In this document: positions 1 through 10,200 of the stretch, piece after piece
Position numbering within the stretch: position 1 is the first letter of the stretch
How the letters are laid out: each line of letters starts with the position of its first letter
From: Hypsibius dujardini
Taxonomy: Eukaryota > Tardigrada > Eutardigrada > Parachela > Hypsibiidae
Assembly: GCA_001579985.1 (NCBI GenBank)
Contig: LRSR01008280.1
Coordinates: forward strand, 1-23,029
Direction: 5' to 3'
DNA: 23,029 nt
Position numbers and translations under genes: made by a program
The notes under the pieces: model-generated
Database searches by the model: none
Told to the model about the DNA's origin: nothing
Seen by the model: only the letters and a program-made list of their open reading frames with translations

Positions 1-370
1 AGGGGATGGGCAAAGGCGCAAAATAAAATTTTTTTAAAGATTAAACCCAAAATTCGACCTCTTGTCATTCGATCTTTTTGAAATTTGTGGGGTATCAGAT
101 CCCCCCTGCGATTTTAGAAGGTGTTCAAAAACTTGAGCTTTTCATCAAAATTGGACCGTTCTTGAATGCTTTGAATCTCCCGTTTGTATTCGTCAATAGG
201 GAGCTCATATTGCACCCGCATAAATCTCTAACTTGAACGAAAAACTCATTTTTTGAACATTGAGAATCAGACCCCCACACCACCACAAATTTCAAAACAA
301 TCAGGGACAAAAGGCCCAATTTTGGGTTTAATCTTTCAAAAAATGCATTTTGCCCCTGTGCCCATCCCCT
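1..370. repeat. Imperfect inverted repeat, arms about 1-105 and 271-370
   Basis: The left arm (about 1-105) reads as an imperfect reverse complement of the right arm (about 271-370). Both arms carry AGGGGATGGGCA at the outer end, then AAAGATTAAACCCAAAATT, then TTTTGAAATTTGTGG. By eye the arms are roughly three-quarters to four-fifths identical with small gaps. About 165 bp of unrelated sequence lies between them. The left arm begins at the window edge, so the element may extend further left. It could be a degenerate foldback or MITE-like element. A 109-codon minus-strand ORF across this stretch shows no recognisable domain and I do not count it as a gene. Confidence 0.6.
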
Positions 371-536
371 GGCGCTATTGTGAGGGGTTTCTAGTTCCGG
401 TCTATAAGTCTGTAGGACCCTAAACGAGCCGCTTCTGATTCTCATGACAATCACTTATTGGTGTATGAGATGACCGTACGCTCTAAGTTCCGAATAAAGA
501 GTTGACTTTCGTAACCTCAAACTTGTTCCACTGTAG

Positions 537-2284
537 AAATTGTGGACCGCTTTCCAAAATCTACTGGTGGTCGGATCACCACCAATCGACTGGGAGACAT
601 TCGATGCACCGGCTCGACTCATCCACCACCAAAGAGAACAACTCCTGCGGAAGTCCGTGGGACGTGAGGTACCTGCTCTACCGTTTTTGTACTACGTAAC
701 AAACCTAAGGGGTTCATTTTTTGCTAATATTTTATTAATAAAACGAAAAATTCGTTTTACAGTTTGCTCATTTCAAAATGGAAGCTTATAAAACGGGTCC
801 TAATCTTGAGCCCCTTAGCAATTTCTGTATAGTGGGACCTTTCCAGGCTTTCTTATAAATTAAAATACCCTTTTCTGAACACTTTTTCATCCCAAATATG
901 GAATCAATTGGAATTAGTAATATAGTTGTTGGAAATCAGGGGCGGAGCCAGGTGTATGTTTGCAAAGATTACTGGGCATACGAGCGTAACATAATGGCTC
1001 AAAATTAAGACCGATAAACGGGTGGTTAGAATTTGGGCACTCTCCTCATACTGAAGTTACGGATGTAAATTGATATAGAAGTGAATTGTCTCCATGTAAT
1101 TTGCCAGAGAAACGAATTCGAAGTCGGCTGTTACGAAGCTGTCACGGGAGTAGCCAAGGTACGTACATTTTTCCCTATATTAAACGGAACCAGAGAGTCG
1201 GCACAGACAAGTGTGTAGATGATCATGTGAACACCGATTCAAGGCGCTGAATGAGTCCTACGATTCCGAAGACTCCAGCTGGCTCAGCGGTCGCTACATG
1301 GCAACCGCGATGACCAACCGAACCTTCGATTTCCCCCTGCGTTCCATCACCATCACTGAAAAAGGCATTCGTTCCATCATGGCGGCTGTGGAATATTTCG
1401 ACAAGAACAGCGCCACCTTCAAAGTGAGTTCCTTAGTGCGCCTTTTTACTGTTACACATTTTGAAAAAAAAGCGCTTTGTTTTTGTTATGCTGTACACGA
1501 AGGCCACATCAACAGAATAAGATCGATTCTCTTCCGTAGAACTGCACATGTGCCAATCCCGTTCCGATCATTTGCCAATTAGACAGAATCGCGAGAATTT
1601 CGTTGATCCACTCATGCAATTCAGTTGTTAATTATACCTCAGTTAGTGCACACCGAATGAGCTAATTGGCTTGACCGCTTTCTTGTGGCCACGAGTGTAC
1701 ACCGGAAGAAAGGCTCCTCCTACTCACCAACCCAAAATTCAATGTGGAATCGATCCGCATCAACGCAATATTTTTTCGAGACAAGAGGGAGGAGCTATTT
1801 GCTTTTTTCGAAGAAGACTGCGACTGAGAACTTTATTTTTCGACAGTTGGTCCATAGCTCCGCCCCCCCCCCGATCCCCGATAAATATTCAGTGAAAACC
1901 AATCGATTTCAAATTAAATTCTACACGGAATAGCCTCAAGCGAAGTTAAATCGCGGTGGACGCTGAGGACTCAACTCTATAGGAATGGTTCGTTATTTTA
2001 GGCCAGAAAAGAATTGATTATAAAACTTGACCCACGTGCAAGATTTATGTAATTCTTCTGTCTCCCGGCTCCTTCTAGTTCCTGTACACCTACAACCCAG
2101 ATCAGACAACCTTGAAGTCTTCGGAGATGATACCCGCTAGATGGGTTAAAGGCGCAGTCATTCCGGACCGGCCGCCGTGTGGACTGAGGGGCCAGTACTG
2201 TCTCCGCTCTAGCTGGACATCCATTTTGGTCCCTTCCGTCGTATTCTGCCTGTGCGTTGTGTCCATCACGATGCTTGTAGTTCG
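537..2284 (+). CDS. Receptor-type guanylyl cyclase, partial (ligand-binding region and transmembrane helix)
   Basis: Four exons join in phase: 537-668, 1108-1158, 1244-1423 and 2079-2284. Donors are GAG|gtacct, AAG|gtacgt, AAA|gtgagt and CG|gtaagc. The product fits the ANF-receptor ligand-binding region of membrane guanylyl cyclases. Exon 1 has AFQNLLVVGSPP. Exons 2-3 read CYEAVTGVAKALNESYD, like the family's YDAVxLYAxALNE helix. Exon 3 also has MTNRTFDF and ITITEKGIR, at the place of the family's NRTF and D-x-x-GDR elements, with N-glycosylation sequons NES and NRT. Exon 4 holds the juxtamembrane PDRPPCGLRGQYC cysteine pair, then a hydrophobic helix (SILVPSVVFCLCVVSITMLVV). In active relatives this receptor spans the plasma membrane and makes cGMP in response to ligand. 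No start codon is visible; exons before 537 are missing or lie outside the window. The acceptor of exon 3 (gattcaag) is weak. The gene continues into the damaged segment at 2353-2624, so it may be a pseudogene. Confidence 0.62.
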
Positions 2285-2352
2285 GTAAGCCCTCGCGCCT
2301 TAATCCGTCAGCGGCTATAGTTCATACGACATAGTTTATTATTTGGATGAAG

Positions 2353-2624
2353 GTACCTCATTCAGCAGCGGCTGTTATATCTGACCTGGTGGGAGATTGC
2401 GAGTTCCGACCTCATTATCAAGTCGCATAGAACCGCTAGTCTATGGTCCTTTGCGCAATCCCTTGTCCGGCTGGTGGATTGTATCGGACGCACGCATATT
2501 TCTGACCGTTTTTGATTTGAGTTTTCTACGTCATTCTAACTGCAACCTCGAGCATCTCCTTTCTGCGGTGTCAGATGGACCTCCTGTAATCGTTTGGCCG
2601 GTAGAAGCCGGCCAAAAAGATTAA
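2353..2624 (+). pseudogene. Damaged start of the guanylyl cyclase kinase-homology domain
   Basis: The previous exon ends in phase 2 (CG). An acceptor ending AAG at 2351-2352 supplies the completing G, giving R-R-Y-L-I-Q-Q-R-L-L-Y-L-T-W-W-E-I-A-S-S, then DLIIKSHRTASL. This is the post-membrane segment of receptor guanylyl cyclases, where RRY and then W-x-I-x-x-x-D lead into the kinase-homology domain. That frame stops at TGA 2513-2515. The next frame over (+1) carries FDLSFLRHSNCNLEHLL, then AVSDGPPVIVWPVEAGQKD, before TAA at 2622-2624. This resembles the family's LRHxN...GAxxDPPxxxIV block. The similarity therefore jumps frame between about 2490 and 2513, next to a run of five T. No exon for the catalytic cyclase domain is recognisable before the next gene. 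I see a frameshifted, truncated copy, though a base-calling error in the T run could explain the frame jump alone. Confidence 0.5.
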
Positions 2625-2954
2625 CTGCTCTGTCTGGTTGGTTTGAAAAAATTCCGAAAAAATTATGGCAACCCAAATGAGCTATCCGTTTCGTTGGTGA
2701 TGAAAAGGAGAAGCGAACGACGGTTAAAGAGGTGGACGGTGTGTCTACGTATAGAGGGGTTGCATCGAAATCTCGGCCGGGAGGTTGATAGTTCTATCTG
2801 AGTACTGATAGTCAGTCCGGAAGGCTACTGCTCACTCCGAAAGGTTAACATTAACCGTTAACATCGACGCACAATTGCCAGGAAAGTTAGGCTGCACAGT
2901 GGCTTTTTCCAGTGCAATACTTCGGCACTAAGAACTTTGGCGGTTGAGAGCAGC

Positions 2955-3020
2955 ATGTCCGTCTATCTGTCTGTATGCTTGTCTATTTGTCTGCGCGCCT
3001 CTGTCTGTCTGCCTGTCACA
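2955..3020. repeat. Diverged CTGT tetranucleotide tract
   Basis: Repeated CTGT and CTAT units on the plus strand, broken by single-base changes. Same simple-repeat family as in the ATPase introns. The Cys-rich ORF across it is a repeat artefact. Confidence 0.7.
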
Positions 3021-3187
3021 AAAATGCTTCCTGTCTGCTTCGATTCTATACCCGATATGTAACCTGCCTCTGTGCCTGATTCACCTGCGCGTCTTCTTGC
3101 CCCCCTGTCCGGCAAATATTTTTTGCCTGCCTGCCGAAGTATCCGTCAACTCACGATCGAAAAATAAAGACCATTTTCCCAGATAAG

Positions 3188-3193
3188 TTTATT
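3188..3193 (-). terminator. Candidate poly(A) signal of the ATPase gene
   Basis: TTTATT on the plus strand is AATAAA on the minus strand, about 470 bases beyond the ATPase stop codon. It is the clearest signal I noticed downstream of that gene. Position is the only evidence. Confidence 0.35.
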
Positions 3194-3659
3194 TAATTAT
3201 ATGGCTTATCGTGGTTCGATAAAAGCCCCCGTCCGTGCATTGAGGTATCGAAGCGCGCTCAAAGAAAACGTACAAAGTTCAGGAAGGTGGAGGCAGTCAC
3301 TCTCACAGCCGGACAGAGAGTTCCTCCACCAAGAGTAAAAGATACACAGACGCAACATTTCCTGATCTCGAGCATACGACGAGGAAATATCCCCTCAATC
3401 TCCGACGCCGAAAAGGAAAACACATTCCCAGCAGAGAACGCGGAGAGAGAAGAGAGAGAGAGAACCAGAAGAGATTCCACACTCAAACACCACATGCGTG
3501 TGTGCGTGTGAAGGACATACATGTATGATAAAAAAGGGGGGAGGGAAGGAAGCAGCTGCCAGTGTGAGTCACAAGAGGAACATGAAGAGGGAAAAACATG
3601 AAATTTCAAGACTCTTGAAATCGTTGGCGAATTCGGTCATCATGACCTTGTCCTCGTCT

Positions 3660-4148
3660 TCACGCGTACTCCACATGAGGGTGAGGAGACAGGGTGCCCA
3701 ACATGGCGGCAGTCTCGTCGTCGTCCGTCGAAGCTTCCCGGACAAATGTCACCGTCGGCTGCTGCTCCGATGAAGACGGCTCCTCCCGACTGACCGGCTC
3801 CAGAAAGCGCGGCGAATCGCGCGACGACTCGCGTTCGTAGGACGGCGGTGGATCGAGGAGCGGAATGACCTAAATTAACGATAATTGGCATTGAACGTTA
3901 GTAGGTTTAGGTAGTACGAGCTTCGAGGTGCCCGTCTGATGGAAGGGCAATTCAGCCAAAAAGGATAAGGGGTTAAAACCCAGTGCAAATGGCATAGTTG
4001 GAAACTCCAGTTGAGTTCCGCAAATTCCAACTAGGAGGGATCAACGGTTCACTGGGATGCCGTGATGTAATCAAGCATTATTACAATTGGACGAATCTCT
4101 AAATCTGTCTGTCTGTCTGTCTGCCTGCCTGCCTGCCTGCCTGCCTGT

Positions 4149-4234
<86 letters not shown>

Positions 4235-7200
4235 GAGTACTTTTGAGTACGTAATTTGTTTCGGCTTATAAAATGGCGTGAATCTCCTGATATCAATCCA
4301 TATTAATCATTGACAAAATGTAGTAATTGACGGCTAGCAGTTATGACCTACCTCGACGGGCTCTTCAAACGTCACATTACTGGGCATCTCCATGGCGGGA
4401 TGGGAGTGCGCGGAGTGGACGTGGTTCTCGGACTCATTGACAAGGACCAGTCCGCTGCCGTAGGAGGAGGACGCGGGAAGGATGGGGAAGTCGGTCGGTC
4501 CGCCGAGGAAGGAGCTGGAGGCAGTGGTGCCGAAGGACGCGGACGGATCGACCAGCGGCATCTCCATGAAGCCAGTGTGCGAGGCGATGGACGGCGGCAG
4601 GTGGAGCGCCGGCTTGGAGGGGGAGATTTCGATTTTGGTCCACCAGTGCGGATCCATCTTCTGCCGGATCGCCGCTTCAATGTCCCCGAGGTAGGTGGAG
4701 CTGCGGATCCACTTAACGTGTTTGCCGGCTCGCTTGAACAGGATAAAGTCGATGCAGAAAAACTAAGAAGTGGAAAGATTATTTTATTAAAAGCCAGAAA
4801 AGCAGAAATCAATATTATAGCGACGCAATTCTAAGGCGCAGCTGTAGCCACGCCCCCGCCCTAAATATTTATTCCAAGTATGTACCGTTAAAAAGCTATC
4901 GTTTCTGTTTGAAGCGCCCCAATTTTTTTTTAAATTTCGAAAAGTACCTCCAGTATTAAGCTGCAGACCAGATTGACGGCGGCGATCCCAATTAAGACGC
5001 CGCGAAAATTCATCTCTGGTGGGACGAAGAGTTGAAAATGATATGCGATAAAATCGGTGGGGAAGAGAACCAGAAATACATCGAACACACAGAAAAAGAC
5101 CACGGTGGCCATGAAGAATGCTGAAAAGAAAAGAGCCATAGTAAGCGTAAGAAGATTGCGCGTTTGATCAATAGACCGCCACGAGCGGATAGACAAACAG
5201 ACATACACAAGCACATTGACAGGGCTGATAAACGGATATATAGTTAGACAAAGATACAGTGAGGCAGATAGACAAACCAAGAGACAGACAGGCAGACAAA
5301 CAAACAGGTACGTAGGCAAACATCCAGACCAACCGAGAGACATTCGGACAGACAGAAAAACCGACAGAGACAAACAGAGATGGATACAGGCACACAGACA
5401 TTCAGACATACTATTGGTCAAAACCAGCCGTCGATAAGGCGGACCCTTGGCAAAGGCCAGCGCCAACCAAATGTACTGGAAAATGGACACGCCAAAGACG
5501 GCGTAATTCTCGTAGCAGCGATACTCGTGCGACTCATCCTTCTTGCTGGTGTTAAGGAAGCTAAGGACCTCGGTGCGATTTATGTAGAACGGCTGCTGCT
5601 GCACTAGAACGAAGGCCACCACTTGGGCCGTTATCACAATGATTAAATGCATCACGAGGGAGAAGATGGGCACAAATGCCAGCAGACTCGAGGGTGGTGG
5701 ATCTTTGACGATACGTTTGTAGGCCGCCGTTCGGCCGAAAGTGATGCTGAGCATGGTCAGCTCGAACATGTCGATGTAGAGGAACTGCCAGTCGGCTAAG
5801 TTGGTACCAACCTGCAAGGGACAAACCCCTTGTCAAAGTCATCAGATTATGGATGGATGGATGAACTGGTGAGAGGAATACAAACGACCAGTCAGTCAAG
5901 CAAACAAACAGACAGACAGACATTTCAGACAGACAGGCTCGACACAGCGAAATGAAGAATCAGTGACGATAAAGTGTGGCCGCCTAACTGCCTGTTTGTC
6001 TGTCTGTCTAATGTAATGGACAGACAGACCGACAGACAAGCAGGAAGTCCGCAATAAATAAGTTAACACGTAAGGAAGATACTACAGACAAAAACGTTGC
6101 AGCTTGCTTACCCAATACAGCATTAAACAAGAGACGAACTGCGTCAGGCTGTAGCAGGCGATGTACTTGAATATCCCGAAGGAGGTGACCAGAGCCGCAC
6201 GGCCTTCCCGGATAATTTCCGGCACACATCGAATACTGCCCTTGGTGTAAGTGAAGGGTGCCGCCGCCGCGGCTTCAGACTCTGACAGTGAAATCCCCGT
6301 GTGGGCAGACTTCAAGGCACCGCAATCGTTCGCACCGTCGCCGCACATGGCCACGAAATATCCCTGATCCTTGAAGCAGTCAATCAGCATCTCCTTCTCG
6401 AACGGGGACATTCGAGCGAAAATTGCTCCTTCCAGTAACATCTAAAGCAAAATCATTTGTTGTACTGTGCATCCTGCACAAGTGCCTGCCTTCATGTCTG
6501 TCTGTCTGATTGTTTATCTGTCTGTCGCTCTTCCCTCTCTATTTTTCTATCTATCAGTCAGTTTGTCTATTGGTCTGTCTGTCTGCACGCTAGCCCATCT
6601 GTCTACTTGTCGGGCTGTCTGAACAGTGACATCTCTTACCTTTTTAAGGCCTTCCGGGTGGAACTTTCGAATATTTTCAAACGACGATCCCGCTACCGCC
6701 AAATGGATCTTATCATCGGGCCGGCCCTCTGCCAATTCTCTCGACAGCATCTTTCGATCCTCCTGTGTCATGTCCGCCGTCCAGGCCCATGTCATCTTTG
6801 ATGGATCCGCCGTAACAATCTGCACGTCCTCCGTCATGCCGACAATGCCACATTCACGAGCCACACTGATGGCGGTCTGGATGTTGTCGCCCGTCACCAT
6901 CACCGACCGCAGGCCGGCCTTCTTCAGGCTGTGGATGACTTGCGCTGTGTCCGGCTTCAAACGGTTCTCCAGCAAAAGGAATCCCAAAAAGTTCAGTTCG
7001 ACTTCTAGATCCTCCCTAAGAGAGAATAAGACAATGGAGCAGGATCTTTTTCGACATATTGGCTACCGCTGGTTGCGTACCTGTCTCTCTCATCGTTTCC
7101 CTTTGAATCTTTCGGTGTTTCTGTCTATGTCTGAATGAATGATTGCCTGATTGTCTATCTGTCTGTCTTGTCTACCTGCTTTTCAGATTTACTGTTACGT

Positions 7201-10200
7201 CTCGTGACTGGTTGTGTCGTAGTCTGATTATACCCCAGTCTGGTTTTCCGTATGCCTTGGTTTCTATCTGTCTGATTGTACGTATGACTGATTGGCTGCC
7301 TCTCCGTTTGTCTGTTGATAGCAATCACCCACCGTTTGAGTTTGTGGATTTTGAGGAAGCGAACGGAGCCCAAGTCCTTCCAAGCCATGGCGATGACGCG
7401 ATCACCCTTGCGGGTGAAACTCTCCAGCTTCTCATAGAAATCGTGCGGTACTGTCTCGGGTCGGCAGAGCGTTAGAATCTTCTCCGGTGCACCTTTGCAA
7501 AAGTATTGGAATGTCGGTTCTTGCAGCTGCTTGACGATAACGCTCATGCGTTGAACGCTGGAGGAGAAGGGAAATTCTCGGACGATACCCACTTCAGAGA
7601 GCTCCTGAAAAACGATATCCGGTTAGATTGCGCCTGTGCATGTCTGCGTGCCTGTACGTCCATTTCCGCATCTGCTCGTTTGTCTGAATGCCTGTCTGTC
7701 AGTCTGTGCAATTGATGCCCTCACCTCGTCGTCTCCTTGCCGCTTCTTTGGTTTCACCACGGTGGGAACCAGCAGATCAAACTTAGACGTCTCCTCCGTA
7801 TGGGGTTCCTCCAGCGACCATCCAGTCGCCTTGAACATGATGAGATCAAGCGGGTCACCAGATAGTTCGCTGTTGATCAGCGTCAGCGAATGGCATGTAG
7901 TCATGGTCAGCAGCAACGGGCCACGCTCCATCGTGGCTGCAGAGTCCACCATTTGATCGAACCGCCCGCCGTCAGCCGGGACAATGCCTTTGAAGTCCAG
8001 ACCGTCTTCCGTCAACGTGCCAGTCTAGACAATAGGAAAGAACATATGGAAAGGGAAAGCAAATGTGCAAATCTACAGTGCATAGGCAACCGATGTGTAC
8101 CTTATCAAAGCAGATGAGGTTGGTGGTGCCGGAAATGTTGATCGTCTTCGGACTCATGCAAAACACCTTAGCCGCCTTAAGGCGTCGTTGGGCGAACACG
8201 ATGCCGACAGTCAAAGCTGCCGGGAGAGCTGTGAAGAGATTAATTGAAAAGCTAAAAAAAGATAGGCAAACGGATTGGTAGACAAGACAGACAAACATGC
8301 ACGCCTGGAGAAAAAATGCAGGCAGACATACAAACATACAGGCAGACCGAGAGATAAACACGCAGGCAGACATGGACTCTTACCTGGCGGCACAGCGATG
8401 GTGATGAGATCGAGCGAGCGGATGATGATCGATTTCCACGGCTCCGCACGGTACATCTGTAATGATGCATAATGAGGCAAACGATATGTAATTGGACAAA
8501 GCCAGGAAAAAAGAGCAAATTACCCGTAATGCGACGGAATACACGAGACCACAGGAAGCAACGGCGGCCAACATCCCGACAAACATGTAGGTATGGCGGT
8601 AAAACTGAAAATCCACCGGAGCGGGGAACATGATGCTGCGGACCAGTTCTCCCTTGCTCGTCATGAATCCTGCAGAGTTAAAGTACGAATTACAAATCAA
8701 AAAATAAACAGAACAGTAGGAAGACAAACTAAATAACACACAGACAGAGGCAGAGGCAAACAAATCCGGAAGGACAGTTGTGCAGACAGTTAGGCAGGAT
8801 TAGTAGTACCTGTGCGAATGACGACTGCCTTGACCAATTCGTTGCCGTAAAACCTCGTCTGCAACACCCGCGTTCCCGAGAAGAGAATATGCCGGGCCTG
8901 TGCGCGTATCTTGAATATTTCATTCTCATGTTCCGGATTGAGCGGCGTTTTCGTCACCGGGACGCTTTCACCTACAACACCACCCACACTTAAATCCATC
9001 AACACCCGCCCATTAACTGCGTTCCGCGGAGAAACGGATCGGCTTACCGGTAAGAGAACTTTCATTGACGATGCAGTTGCCGGCAATGAGGGCGGCGTCG
9101 CAGACCATCGTGCAGCCGTGAGGGGGGATGATGACGATGTCGCCCGGCACCAGACTGGAGCCTTCCACTGTCTCCACCGAACCGTCGCTTCGGAGAACTT
9201 GAACAACCTTCACACAAACAGGCGAAAATAGAAGTCAAACTCCAACTGCATTGTCTGTCCGTTTGCCGGTCTGTCTGCCTACCTCGCTGTTTCTCTGCCT
9301 GCCTGCCTATCTGTCTGAATGAATGACTGTCTGTCCGCCTGGAAAACGGTCGGTCCATATCTTTGTCTGCGGGTCTATCTCGCACCAACCTCAACATCGT
9401 GGACTCGATCACGGAGTGCCTTCTGCTGGGCGCGCGTCTCATGGACCGTCAAAGCCAGCGATACTGTGGAGATAACGACGATCGCGGCCGCGTAATAGTA
9501 GTATCTAATAATAAAAAAGCAAACACAATGAAGGCGCACTGTAGTCACGCTCAACATCTTCGGAGGAGAGAGAGACGACCAACCAAGACAAATCACGCAA
9601 GACTCACCCGTCAATGAACCACACCGTCACGGAGAAGGCTTGGAAGATGTAAAACGGATTGAGGGCCTAAGCACGCGAAAAACGAGAGGGTGAATACAAT
9701 GGCGGATTTTCAATCAAGACAAACGCAGCGGCATGTCAAGGTCCATTGAGCAGGCAGACAGACAGACTCACTTCTTTCCACAAGATTTTCCAGACGTGCT
9801 CGACTTCGACGCTAATCGAATTCTCGCCAAAGAGACGCCGCCTGGACCGAAATAATCGATCGAGATGGTGTAAAAGTGATATATTAGAAGTTGAGAATGA
9901 GAAATTCAGTAAATACCGCTTGATTTCCTCCTCCTTGCAGAGGCCTTCCTGCTCGAGAAAGTACTCGATATCACAGTCATCCCCGAGGCCGGCAATCTTC
10001 TCGAAGCCGTGGCAGGCGTCGTTCCACCAGTAGCGCGCGCGGCAGCAATCGAATACTTTGATGGAATGAGCGGGAATGAATTTGCCCTGCAAGAGGAAGG
10101 AAGCATAGAATTATTCCTGTAGGCATAGGCATTCCTGTAACAATTAAACTAGTCTAATTAAATCACGTTTAAAAAAACCCCATGATTACTATCTCAATTA

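Larger units (their letters stand above)
2625..3659. other. Gap between the cyclase fragment and the ATPase 3' end
   Basis: No coding exon is supported here. It contains a diverged CTGT tract (about 2955-3020), a purine-rich GAGA stretch (about 3443-3475), and the probable 3' UTR of the minus-strand ATPase gene near its right side. ORFs of 65-116 codons in this stretch are low-complexity or show no domain. Confidence 0.5.

Noticed and set aside
2700-2790. STYRGVASKS-like peptide as a further kinase-homology block
   Set aside because: The order relative to the LRHSN block is wrong for the family and the match is too short.
4104-4235. CRISPR-like array
   Set aside because: A pure four-base microsatellite without spacers, in an animal intron.
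4099-4296. Arg-Gln-Thr-Asp repeat protein on the minus strand
   Set aside because: It is the translation of the CTGT microsatellite inside an ATPase intron; no start context or domain.
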